From: Pseudalkalibacillus hwajinpoensis
GTDB taxonomy: Bacteria; Bacillota; Bacilli; Bacillales; Guptibacillaceae
Length of the DNA: 64,000 bases
Direction of reading: 5' to 3'
Assembly (NCBI RefSeq): GCF_039851965.1
Contig: NZ_CP156674.1
Location: 3,844,001 to 3,908,000, forward strand
Each line of letters starts with the position of its first letter. Within the stretch, counting starts at the first letter, position 1. Made by a program: the position numbers and the translations under genes. The notes beneath the pieces are model-generated. The model was not told the DNA's origin, ran no database searches, and saw only the letters and a program-made list of their open reading frames with translations. This document shows positions 24,983 to 33,091 of the stretch, in pieces.

Positions 24983-26414
24983 ATGATGTTAGAATACGAT
25001 ATAATTGTTATAGGCGGTGGCTCAGGTGGCTTAACTGCAGCGGCTGGTGCAGCGAATATGGGAGCAAATGCCGCTTTAATAGATGACCAGCCTGGATTTG
25101 GTGGAGACTGTCTACACTTTGGTTGTGTCCCTTCTAAAGCATTTATTACAGCTGCAAAAGAAGTTCACGCGGTTTATAAGGGAGCTGCTGAATTTGGACT
25201 AACAGTAAGTGGAAATGTACTATTCGAACGTGCGATTGAACGTGTTAAAGAAGCAATCGATGAGATTCAGGAATCTGATAGCGATGAACGCTTTGAGGAA
25301 CTTGGTGTTGATATATTTAGAGGAAAAGGTGCATTTCAAGGTGAGTACACCGTGACCATCAATGGCGAAAACCCTATTAAAGGTAAACGGATCGTCATTT
25401 CAACGGGTTCACGTCCGAATGTTCCTCCAATCGATGGAGTAGAAAATGTTTCGTATATCACAAACGAAACGATTTTTAACCTCGATCAACTTCCACAAAG
25501 TGTCGTATTTATTGGGGGAGGACCAGTTGGACTTGAACTTGCTCAATCCCTTTCAAGATTCGGTTCTGATGTTACAGTGTTGGAAACTTCAAACTCTATT
25601 TTCAAAAAGGAAGATCATGATATTATCCCGTTCGCAACTAAAGCACTCGAGAAAGAATTGACATTCGTCTTTAACGTACAGGTAACCGGTATTTCAGAAC
25701 AACATGGGAAGAAAGTAATTGCTTATAAGGTCAATGGCGAAGAAATTGCAATTGAATCCGATGCGGTTATGATGTCAGCTGGTAGAAAGCCTAATACTGA
25801 AAGATTAAATTTAGAAGGTGCCGGCGTTGAAACAAACAAAGGATTTATTAAAGTGAATGCGTCTCTCCAATCAAATAAATAACATATTTACGCAATAGGA
25901 GATGTAAATGGAGCCTTTCCTTTCACACACGGAGGTGGCATGGAAGGGAAGCTTATTGTTCAAAATGCAGTATTTGGATTGAAACGAAAAGTTAGCTATG
26001 ATAATGTACCGTGGGTTACGTATACGGTACCTGAAGTTTTTCATTTAGGATTAACCGAGCAAGAAGCAATAGAAAAGCATGGAGAAAAGATCCGCGTCTT
26101 TAAAGTTGGAACAAACGATGTCGATCGGTTCATTGCGGAACGTAAGAAGGAAGGCCTTGTAAAAGTTATAACAGATATGAAAGGTCACATCATTGGTGCC
26201 CATGCTGTTGGAGAAGATGCGGGTAGCTGGATGCAGGAAATTGTTTTTGCAAAAGAGCATGGACATAAATTCGGCGATATATCTACAGGTTATTCACCCA
26301 TACCCAACCAGAGGGGCGATATTAAACCAGGCAGCTGACTTGTACTGAAGAGAAAAGTTATTTGATGGATGGTTACCTAAGGTTTCCAAAAAATATATTA
26401 AATGGGTTCGATAA
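24983..26414 (+). pseudogene. MerA/LpdA-like pyridine nucleotide-disulfide oxidoreductase, three lesions
   Basis: FAD site GGGSGGLTAAAGAA, redox-active disulfide GGDCLHFGCVPSK (Cys43, Cys48), NAD site GGGPVGLELAQSL and AIGDVNG are all encoded. The frame is broken by TAA at 25880-25882 (SNK-stop-HIYAIGD, same frame), by a one-base shift near 26289 (DIST then VIHPYPTRGA in the next frame, holding the conserved His), and by TGA for a Trp in ADLY-W-REKLFDGW near 26355. The natural end is at 26414. An N-terminal 299-residue piece could be made but lacks the dimerisation domain. It is a member of the ynj-like cluster. Confidence 0.88.
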
Positions 26415-26432
26415 AAGATTAGGAGGTTCGGT

Positions 26433-27515
26433 GTGAAGAATTTGTTATTAGTTGGAGCAGGACATGCTCACCTCCATGTTTTAAAAATGCTTCAGGAAGA
26501 AACGCTTGATTTAAATGTAACCCTGATTTCTCCTTCTGAATATCAATATTATTCAGGGATGTTTTCAGGCTACCTGGAAGGCTTGTACTCAGAAGAAGAT
26601 ATGCGCGTGCACATGCCTTCCCTTGCTGAGAAAGCAGGGGTAACATTTGTGCAGGGAGCTGCCTTATCAATTGATGCAACAGGAAAAGTTGTTTTAACTG
26701 AAAAAGGTGATATTCTTTCTTATGATCTGTTATCTCTAGATATAGGCTCGCTTACCGGAGGGATCGATGTACCGGGAGCAAGAAGCTATGCGCTTCGCAT
26801 TAAGCCGAATTATCGAATTGAAGAAGTGGCAAAAGTCATGTGGGAAGCTGAGAACCCAGTTGTAGTAGGTGGGGGGGCAGCGGGGGTTGAAATGGCTCTT
26901 GCACTGACAGCTAGAAGAGCAGAGGAAGGAAAACAAGCTGTGACTCTTCTTTCTCATTCTCCCCTACTACGTGACTCATCGCAAAAAGCTCAAAAGAAAA
27001 TTGAACATATAACAAGAAATAAGGGGCTTGGGGTATACTTGCAAGAAAAAGTGACGAATGTGACATCGAGTAGCATTGTCACCTCATCAGGTAAGCAAAT
27101 CATTTATGACCAATTACTATGGCTCACCGGGCCTAAAGCACCAGAGCTATTCAGAATATCTAATCTTCCTGTTGACGAGGCCGGTTATTTACTTGTTGAA
27201 GAAACACTTCAGGTCAAGAAGTATCCATCTATCTTTGCAGCTGGAGATTGTGCCACTTTAAGGGAATATCCTGATCTTCCAAAAGCTGGTGTGGTTGCAG
27301 TTCGACAATCAGATGTTTTATGGACTAATCTTAAAGCATTTATCGAGGGAAAAGATGGCGTGCGATTCCAGCCGAAAAAAGCTTATTTATCCATCCTTTC
27401 AACGGGTAAGCGCAAGGGGTTGCTATTATATGGGAAAATGGTCCTTCACCACCGATTATCCTGGACATTGAAGAACAGCATCGACCGGAAATTTATGGAG
27501 AAATACAAGAGTTAA
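26433..27515 (+). CDS. FAD-dependent NDH-2-like oxidoreductase (related to the flavoprotein domain of SelD fusions)
   Basis: 360 residues. The FAD site is LLLVGAGHAHLHVLK (3-17); SPSEYQYYSGMFSGYLEGLYSEED follows, a motif typical of the NDH-like domain fused to selenophosphate synthetase in cyanobacteria and some eukaryotes. The NAD site is VVVGGGAAGVEMALAL and the second FAD contact is SIFAAGDCATL. It has no CxxC, so it is a quinone or metabolite reductase rather than a disulfide reductase. GTG 26433 follows AGGAGG by 6 nt. It is the last gene of the cluster and is intact. Confidence 0.85.
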   Translation: MKNLLLVGAGHAHLHVLKMLQEETLDLNVTLISPSEYQYYSGMFSGYLEGLYSEEDMRVHMPSLAEKAGVTFVQGAALSIDATGKVVLTEKGDILSYDLLSLDIGSLTGGIDVPGARSYALRIKPNYRIEEVAKVMWEAENPVVVGGGAAGVEMALALTARRAEEGKQAVTLLSHSPLLRDSSQKAQKKIEHITRNKGLGVYLQEKVTNVTSSSIVTSSGKQIIYDQLLWLTGPKAPELFRISNLPVDEAGYLLVEETLQVKKYPSIFAAGDCATLREYPDLPKAGVVAVRQSDVLWTNLKAFIEGKDGVRFQPKKAYLSILSTGKRKGLLLYGKMVLHHRLSWTLKNSIDRKFMEKYKS

Positions 27516-27525
27516 TAGTAATAAG

Positions 27526-27552
27526 CAGTCTGATTTTTCAGCCTGTTTTTTT
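27526..27552 (+). terminator. Probable terminator of the ynj-like cluster
   Basis: CAG-T-CTGA pairs with TCAG-C-CTG around TTTT, followed by seven T residues. The stem is weak. Confidence 0.6.
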
Positions 27553-27698
27553 CTTGTTACTGAAAACTAAATAATCAGTGAATCAATAACCGATTTACAA
27601 CTTCTTATGTGCAATCACCCCTTTAACAAGTTTATAATGAAATCAAAGCATCTAGTTATTTAATCCTTTAATCCTTAAGTGCTAAAAAAAGCAAAGAA

Positions 27699-27713
27699 CA
27701 CCATCAGATGGTG
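27699..27713. promoter_or_regulatory. 15-bp inverted repeat upstream of the Fe-S protein gene
   Basis: CACCATC-A-GATGGTG is symmetric about one base and lies about 75 bp before the start at 27790. The loop is too short for an RNA hairpin, so a DNA operator is more likely. The binder is unknown. The rest of the gap 27553-27789 shows no gene. Confidence 0.4.
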
Positions 27714-27789
27714 CTTGAACATATGAACGGTGTAATGGAATTGAAATTATTGGGGTTATCATTGAAAACAGCGGAGAGGAGCAAAAAGG

Positions 27790-28104
27790 ATGAAAGTTAC
27801 ATTTACAGATAAAGCAATTGAAAGATTAGAGCATGAGCCTGACGGCTACTTTAAACTAAATTATGACATTGAGGACTGCGGGTGTGTCGTGAATGGGGTA
27901 ACGCAACTCATTCGTGGAAATGAACTTGGGGACTTTAACATGGTGTTGGAATCAAACTTCCGCCCTGTTAGAATCCAGAAACAATATGCCGTATTCTTTG
28001 ATGAATCAATGAAAATTGATTACTTGCCCAAATACCAGTGTTTTATGCTTAAAAGTGATAATGAAATTTTAAACCCAAGAATGCGCTATATTAGTGAGGT
28101 TTAA
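27790..28104 (+). CDS. HesB/IscA-like Fe-S biogenesis family protein (YqkB-type)
   Basis: 104 residues. VTFTDKAIERL at the N-terminus, YDIEDCGCVVNGVTQLI in the middle and FDESMKIDYLPKYQCFMLKSDNEIL at the end match the YqkB branch of the HesB fold. The paired CGC replaces the C-x-C motif of IscA and the C-terminal CGC is absent, so it is not a standard carrier. The role is unknown, perhaps Fe-S or iron handling. GGAG lies 12 nt before the ATG. A small membrane-protein gene follows. Confidence 0.75.
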   Translation: MKVTFTDKAIERLEHEPDGYFKLNYDIEDCGCVVNGVTQLIRGNELGDFNMVLESNFRPVRIQKQYAVFFDESMKIDYLPKYQCFMLKSDNEILNPRMRYISEV

Positions 28105-28125
28105 AATAGGGGAGGACAAGCAGGC

Positions 28126-28287
28126 GTGACATTTGCCATCTATTTTTTTATTTTCTTTATTGTATTTATGTTAGTAAAGGGGATTATGAATTTAATTAAG
28201 GGACAAAAGATGGATCGGATCACTCTGGTGGGGGGCATCATCCTCGCCCTGATTTATAGTACGATTTTGACCATCATAAAAGGATGA
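28126..28287 (+). CDS. Small two-helix membrane protein, 53 residues
   Basis: GTG 28126 follows GGGGAGG by 10 nt and the frame closes at TGA 28287. Two hydrophobic helices (FAIYFFIFFIVFMLV at about 3-17 and LVGGIILALIYSTILTII at about 34-51) flank a short basic loop KGQKMDR. It starts 21 nt after the YqkB-like gene and is followed at once by a terminator, so the two form an operon. I do not recognise a family. Confidence 0.7.
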   Translation: MTFAIYFFIFFIVFMLVKGIMNLIKGQKMDRITLVGGIILALIYSTILTIIKG

Positions 28288-28289
28288 AA

Positions 28290-28315
28290 GAAAGCACACA
28301 AAATTGTGTGCTTTT
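28290..28315. terminator. Bidirectional terminator
   Basis: AAAGCACACA-AAT-TGTGTGCTTTT serves the small membrane-protein operon and, with A residues on the other side, possibly the convergent mvaB gene. Confidence 0.8.
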
Positions 28316-28346
28316 CAACTAGTTAACCATAATATTTATATGTTCA

Positions 28347-29264
28347 CTAAGACTGTGTGGCATTTTCTTTTAAATAAAGGCTACGAACTGGTGTAGAAAT
28401 TCTTCTTGATAGATGAGGTTCTATCACATCTATCGCCTCCATAAGCCTTTTAAGGTCAATTCCGGTGGAAATTCCCATTCGTTCGAGCATATATACAACA
28501 CTCTCCGTTGCAACATTGCCCGTAGCCCCTCTTGCAAAAGGACAGCCGCCAAGCCCGCCAGCCGAAGTATCAAACCTTGAAATGCCCGCCTGCAAACAGG
28601 CGTAAATATTGGCTAGTGCCATGCCTCTCGTATCATGAAAATGAGCGGTTATGAGAGTTCTTGGAAATTCTGAAGTAAGGTGTTGAAAAAGCGTATACGA
28701 TTCTTCAGGGGTAGCCATTCCAATCGTATCAGCAACGCTAAGCTCATCTACTCCTGCTTCAACAAACTTCCGACATACTTCAGTGGTATCAACTACATCC
28801 ACTCTACCTTCATAAGGACAATAAAACGCCGTCGAAATACAAGCACGTACAAAATAGTTTTCAGCTTTCAATTCTTGAACAAGAGGAAGGAGCTCCTCAA
28901 GTAAACGGTCGGTCTTCTTGTTGCTGTTTTTCTCATTAAATGAGTTGCTAACACCGGCAAAAAGAGCAATAGAAGAAACATTTGTCTCCTTAACTCTCTC
29001 AACCCCTTTTCGATTGGGAGCTAGAACTAAATTTCTAGTGTTATCATCACAGGAAGCTGTAATTTCGGCTGCGTCTTTCATTTGAGGGACCCATTTGGGT
29101 GAGACAAATGAAGTAATCTCCATTTCTTGAATCCCTGATGCTTTTAAAGCATTAATAAAATGGATTTTATCCTGGGTTGGAACTTGATTCGACTCATTTT
29201 GCAAGCCGTCTCTTGGTCCAACTTCTACAATCGTGGCGTGTTCTGGAAACAAATTATTCATCAC
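28347..29264 (-). CDS. mvaB: Hydroxymethylglutaryl-CoA lyase
   Basis: 305 residues. VGPRDGLQNES (15-25) holds the catalytic Arg and Asp, FHDTRGMAL is the metal-binding His region, and GGLGGCPFARGATGNVATE near residue 231 carries the active-site cysteine signature. The enzyme splits HMG-CoA into acetyl-CoA and acetoacetate, the last step of leucine breakdown. It is divergent from the thiolase and CoA-transferase genes that consume acetoacetate. Which start (two adjacent ATG codons) is used is uncertain by one codon. Confidence 0.96.
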   Translation of the reverse strand: MMNNLFPEHATIVEVGPRDGLQNESNQVPTQDKIHFINALKASGIQEMEITSFVSPKWVPQMKDAAEITASCDDNTRNLVLAPNRKGVERVKETNVSSIALFAGVSNSFNEKNSNKKTDRLLEELLPLVQELKAENYFVRACISTAFYCPYEGRVDVVDTTEVCRKFVEAGVDELSVADTIGMATPEESYTLFQHLTSEFPRTLITAHFHDTRGMALANIYACLQAGISRFDTSAGGLGGCPFARGATGNVATESVVYMLERMGISTGIDLKRLMEAIDVIEPHLSRRISTPVRSLYLKENATQS

Positions 29265-29270
29265 CCTTCT

Positions 29271-29288
29271 ATTGTAAGCGCTATCTTA
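29271..29288. promoter_or_regulatory. cre-like site before mvaB
   Basis: ATTGTAAGCGCTATCTTA matches the catabolite-responsive element WWTGNAARCGNWWWCAWW at 17 of 18 positions. It lies in the mvaB 5' region, in the gap shared with the divergent thiolase gene. Confidence 0.6.
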
Positions 29289-29419
29289 TTCATTAAAACA
29301 AAGGGAACGGTGTGTTGCAAGTCAATCGTTTGAATAGTGGAAATTCTTTTTGTGGGAAGGAATTATTTGAATTGATTAAGAATTATGTAGATGAGAGTCA
29401 TACATAAGGAGGAAAATAA

Positions 29420-30604
29420 ATGAATCGTGATGTAGTAATTGTAAGCGCTGTCAGAACACCGCTTGGTTCATTCAATGGTTCGCTAAAATCAATATCTGCG
29501 CCAGAGCTTGGGGCTATGGTAATAACTGAAGCAGTTAAAAGAGCTGGATTAACGGTAGATCAGGTGGAAGAAGTTATTATGGGAAATGTGCTTCAAGCTG
29601 GACTTGGTCAAAATCCAGCGCGTCAGGCAGCAATTAAAGCTGGTGTGCCAGTTACAACCCCCGCCATGACAATAAATAAAGTGTGTGGATCCGGTCTGAA
29701 AACAGTTCACCTAGGTGCTCAGTCTATTTTGTTAGGGGATCAAAATATTGTAGTTGCCGGTGGAATGGAGAATATGAGTCAGGCTCCATATCTTCTAAAT
29801 GGTGCCCGTGATGGACTTCGGATGGGTGATCAAAAGATGATTGATAGCATGGTCCATGATGGGCTGTGGTGTGCTTTTAATGATTATCATATGGGGGTAA
29901 CGGCTGAGAACTTATGTGAACACTATGATCTTTCAAGAGAAGAAATGGATGAATTCGCCTCACAGAGCCAGCAAAAAGCTCAAGCTGCCATTGAGGCTGG
30001 GCGTTTTAAGGACGAAATTATTCCAGTTTCCATACCGCAAAGGAAGGGCAACCCGGTTCTGTTTGATACAGATGAATATGTCAAGCATGGTACAACTGCT
30101 GAGAAGCTTGCAAAACTGCGCCCTGCATTTAAAAAGGATGGTCGAGTGACGGCAGGGAACGCTTCAGGGATTAATGATGGGGCAGCAGCTGTTTTGCTAA
30201 TGAGTCGTGAGAAAGCGGAAGAGCTTGGAATTCAACCACTTGCTGTTATCCGTGCAAATGCAAGTGGTGGCGTAGATCCGAGCGTAATGGGACTTGGTCC
30301 TGTGCCAGCTACAAAAAAAGCATTGGAGCGCGCTGGCATGTCAATGAGTGAGATGAATCTTATTGAAGCAAATGAAGCGTTCGCTGCTCAATCACTTGCA
30401 GTAGGAAAGGACTTAGAATTAAACAAAGACATTCTTAATGTTAATGGTGGCGCGATTGCACTTGGTCACCCGATTGGGGCAAGCGGTACAAGAATTCTTG
30501 TTACGCTCCTGCACGAAATGAAGCGAAGAAATGATCGCTACGGGCTTGCGACACTGTGTATTGGCGGAGGACAGGGTGTAGCCACAATTGTTGAAAGAGG
30601 ATAA
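29420..30604 (+). CDS. Acetyl-CoA C-acetyltransferase (thiolase)
   Basis: 394 residues, thiolase superfamily. NKVCGSGLKTVH carries the nucleophile Cys89, NEAFAAQSLAVG the NEAF motif, GHPIGASGTRI the His, and CIGGGQGVA the second Cys, so the catalytic set is complete. The enzyme interconverts two acetyl-CoA and acetoacetyl-CoA. It is first in the operon with the CoA-transferase subunits 26 nt downstream, so here it probably cleaves acetoacetyl-CoA. AAGGAGG lies 8 nt before the ATG. Confidence 0.96.
   Translation: MNRDVVIVSAVRTPLGSFNGSLKSISAPELGAMVITEAVKRAGLTVDQVEEVIMGNVLQAGLGQNPARQAAIKAGVPVTTPAMTINKVCGSGLKTVHLGAQSILLGDQNIVVAGGMENMSQAPYLLNGARDGLRMGDQKMIDSMVHDGLWCAFNDYHMGVTAENLCEHYDLSREEMDEFASQSQQKAQAAIEAGRFKDEIIPVSIPQRKGNPVLFDTDEYVKHGTTAEKLAKLRPAFKKDGRVTAGNASGINDGAAAVLLMSREKAEELGIQPLAVIRANASGGVDPSVMGLGPVPATKKALERAGMSMSEMNLIEANEAFAAQSLAVGKDLELNKDILNVNGGAIALGHPIGASGTRILVTLLHEMKRRNDRYGLATLCIGGGQGVATIVERG
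29438..29455. promoter_or_regulatory. cre-like site inside the thiolase 5' end
   Basis: ATTGTAAGCGCTGTCAGA matches the cre consensus at 16 of 18 positions and shares TTGTAAGCGCT with the site at 29271. It lies 18 bp into the coding sequence, where it also encodes a conserved peptide, so chance is possible. Confidence 0.4.
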
Positions 30605-30629
30605 TTGATATTAAAGGAGGTAAACGACA

Positions 30630-31316
30630 ATGAAACCAATATTACATTCATTTGAAGACGCGGTTCAAGATATCCATGATGGCGCTACGATTTTAGTAGG
30701 TGGCTTTGGACTTGTAGGAATTCCTGAGAATTTAATCATTGCCTTGAAAGATCGGGGAGTTAAAGACTTAACCGTTATCTCAAACAATTGTGGAGTAGAT
30801 GAATGGGGTCTTGGCATCCTTTTAAAGAACAAGCAAATCAAGAAAATGGTTGGTTCTTACGTTGGAGAAAATAAAGAATTTGAACGACAGGTGCTGTCGG
30901 GAGAATTAGAGGTTGAGCTGATTCCTCAGGGAACGCTTGCAGAACGCATTCGCGCAGGAGGAGCAGGGATCCCTGCATTCTATACACCAGCTGGTGTGGG
31001 TACGCCTATTGCTGAAGGGAAAGAAGTAAGAAGTTTTGACGGTAAAGAGTATTTACTAGAAAAGGCGATTCGAGCAGATTTTTCACTCGTACGTGCGCAT
31101 AAAGGCGATATTATGGGGAATTTAGTTTATAACAAAACAGCCAGAAATTTTAACCCAATGATTGCAGCTGCAGGAAACGTTACAATTGCTGAAGTTGAAG
31201 AGCTTGTTGAAGTTGGCGATCTTGATCCTGATCATATCCATACTCCGAGTATTTATGTTCAAAAAGTAATCGTAGGTGAACAGCAAAAGAAAATTGAGCG
31301 ATTAACAACGCGATAG
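30630..31316 (+). CDS. scoA: 3-oxoacid CoA-transferase subunit A
   Basis: 228 residues. The CoA-transferase subunit A signature VGGFGLVGIPENLIIAL (22-38) is followed by SNNCGVDEWGLGILL and ARNFNPMIAAAGNVTIAEVEELV. Together with subunit B it moves CoA from succinyl-CoA or another donor to acetoacetate. AAAGGAGG precedes the ATG, and the spacing to scoB is 10 nt, as usual for the pair. Confidence 0.94.
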   Translation: MKPILHSFEDAVQDIHDGATILVGGFGLVGIPENLIIALKDRGVKDLTVISNNCGVDEWGLGILLKNKQIKKMVGSYVGENKEFERQVLSGELEVELIPQGTLAERIRAGGAGIPAFYTPAGVGTPIAEGKEVRSFDGKEYLLEKAIRADFSLVRAHKGDIMGNLVYNKTARNFNPMIAAAGNVTIAEVEELVEVGDLDPDHIHTPSIYVQKVIVGEQQKKIERLTTR

Positions 31317-31326
31317 GAGGATTAAG

Positions 31327-31995
31327 ATGGTAAAAGTAGATAAGGCGGCAGTTCGAGAAAAAATCGCCAGGCGTGCAGAAAAGGAGATTGATGACGGTTT
31401 CTATGTGAATCTTGGGATAGGTATGCCTACAATGGTAGCGAATTATATCCCTGAGGGCAAAAAGATTGTTCTCCAATCTGAAAACGGTCTGCTTGGTATT
31501 GGTCCATATCCATCTGAGGAAGAAGTAGATCCTGATTTAATTAATGCTGGGAAAGAAACAGTAACTGCTATGCAGGGAGCATCTTATTTTGACAGTGCCG
31601 AATCATTTGCAATGATCAGGGGTGGGCATATCGACGTAGCAATTCTTGGTGGGATGGAAGTATCCGAGAATGGGGATCTTGCTAACTGGATGATACCGGG
31701 CAAAATGATTAAAGGTATGGGTGGTGCAATGGATCTGGTCCATGGAGCAAAGCGGATTGTCGTTATTATGGATCATGTTAATAAATCAGGAGATCCGAAA
31801 ATATTAAAATCATGTACGCTTCCCCTTACAGGAAAAGGGGTTGTAAACCGCATTATAACGGATCGAGCTGTTTTCGATATAACGGATGAGGGTCTTGTTC
31901 TAAAAGAAGTGGCAGAAGGTTTTACCCTTGATGATGTTAAAAACTCGACACAACCAGCAGTCATTGTTGGTGATGTTGTAATAGATGCCTTTTAA
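31327..31995 (+). CDS. scoB: 3-oxoacid CoA-transferase subunit B
   Basis: 222 residues. VNLGIGMPTMVANYIPEG and the catalytic LQSENGLLGIGPYP, whose Glu forms the CoA thioester, are present at about residues 28-65. GGHIDVAILGGMEV is the second family motif. It completes the acetoacetate activation enzyme whose product goes to the thiolase upstream. A strong terminator ends the operon. Confidence 0.95.
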   Translation: MVKVDKAAVREKIARRAEKEIDDGFYVNLGIGMPTMVANYIPEGKKIVLQSENGLLGIGPYPSEEEVDPDLINAGKETVTAMQGASYFDSAESFAMIRGGHIDVAILGGMEVSENGDLANWMIPGKMIKGMGGAMDLVHGAKRIVVIMDHVNKSGDPKILKSCTLPLTGKGVVNRIITDRAVFDITDEGLVLKEVAEGFTLDDVKNSTQPAVIVGDVVIDAF

Positions 31996-32002
31996 ATTGA
32001 AG

Positions 32003-32034
32003 GAGCGCAGTCAGCAAGTTGACTGCGCTCTTTT
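32003..32034 (+). terminator. Terminator of the thiolase-CoA transferase operon
   Basis: GAGCGCAGTCA pairs with TGACTGCGCTC, followed by TTTT. Confidence 0.88.
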
Positions 32035-32040
32035 CGTAAG

Positions 32041-32952
32041 TTAACGGTGTTTTTCGTATTTATTAGCTCGTGATGCTTCTCTAATCTGTCTTACTTCATC
32101 TGGGGTTAAATCAGGTGCGTTTTGTGCTGTAAGATTCGCGAGGAGTTGTTCACTCTTACTTGCACCTGGTATAACCGTAGCCACTGCAGGATGAGCAAGG
32201 GCATAGCGTAAAGATGTTTGTGTGAGATTACGACTGTCTCCTTTTAAGGCAGAAAGCTGCTTAGCCGTTTCTAATACGTCAAATTTAGAGTAATCAAGAA
32301 AACCGTCTTCTTTCACCTTTTCTTCATAGCGATCAGATAGCATCCCTTTTGCAAGAGGGCCTCTTGCGATGACGCTAATTGAATTATCGTGTAATAAATC
32401 CAGGATTTCTTCTTCAGGTCGTCGATCGAGTATGCTGTATTGCATCATAACGGAAGCGATTGAAGAACGCTTTACAAATTCACGAATAACATTAGGACGA
32501 ATGCTTGAAATTCCGTACTCTCGAATAAGACCTTCTTCTTTTAATTCTTCGAACGCTTCAATGGTTTCATCAATTGGATCTTCTATCGTACCACCATGTA
32601 ATTGAAGTAGGTCGAGATAGTCTGTTTTTAAGCGGCGGAGACTATTTTTAATGGCATTTTTTATATGCTGTTTAGATGGATCCCAGAACCAGCCGTCTTT
32701 TCCTTCTTCCCAGTGGTTCCCAGCTTTCGTAGCAAGCACAACTGAATCTCTTCGACCTTTTAAAGCTTCCCCAACAATTTCTTCATTCAATCCAAAATCA
32801 TACAGGTCTGCTGTATCAATGAAATTAACGCCGTTATCGAGTGCATCGTGAATAAGAGAAACTGCTTTATCACGATCGGTACCTAGTGACATCGTCCCTA
32901 ACCCAATTTCACTGACATAAAGTTCTGATTTTCCAAGTCGATTGGTTTTCAT
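32041..32952 (-). CDS. Aldo/keto reductase
   Basis: 303 residues, TIM-barrel. GLGTMSLG, the catalytic Asp/Tyr segment FIDTADLYDFGLNEEIVGEAL, the Lys in LATKAGNHW, and YLDLLQLHGG (the family H in LHGG) are all present, with PGASKSEQLLANLTA near the NADP(H)-binding end. It belongs to the YcsN/YhdN-like oxidoreductases; the substrate is unknown. It is convergent with the scoAB operon and monocistronic. Confidence 0.92.
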   Translation of the reverse strand: MKTNRLGKSELYVSEIGLGTMSLGTDRDKAVSLIHDALDNGVNFIDTADLYDFGLNEEIVGEALKGRRDSVVLATKAGNHWEEGKDGWFWDPSKQHIKNAIKNSLRRLKTDYLDLLQLHGGTIEDPIDETIEAFEELKEEGLIREYGISSIRPNVIREFVKRSSIASVMMQYSILDRRPEEEILDLLHDNSISVIARGPLAKGMLSDRYEEKVKEDGFLDYSKFDVLETAKQLSALKGDSRNLTQTSLRYALAHPAVATVIPGASKSEQLLANLTAQNAPDLTPDEVRQIREASRANKYEKHR

Positions 32953-33091
32953 TCCTTTAACTACCTCCCAAATTATGCCTTCTTTAAGTGTATCGTGATC
33001 AGAAGTTTCATGCCACTAATAAGGTAGTGAGATAACTGTCTTGTCAGGTGAATGTTCTCTTGCTATAGTGTAAGAAATAGGAGGCGGTTAA

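Noticed and set aside
29438..29455. Strong claim that the intragenic cre is functional
   Set aside because: VIVSAVR is a conserved thiolase peptide and its codons alone give much of the match; kept only as a tentative site.
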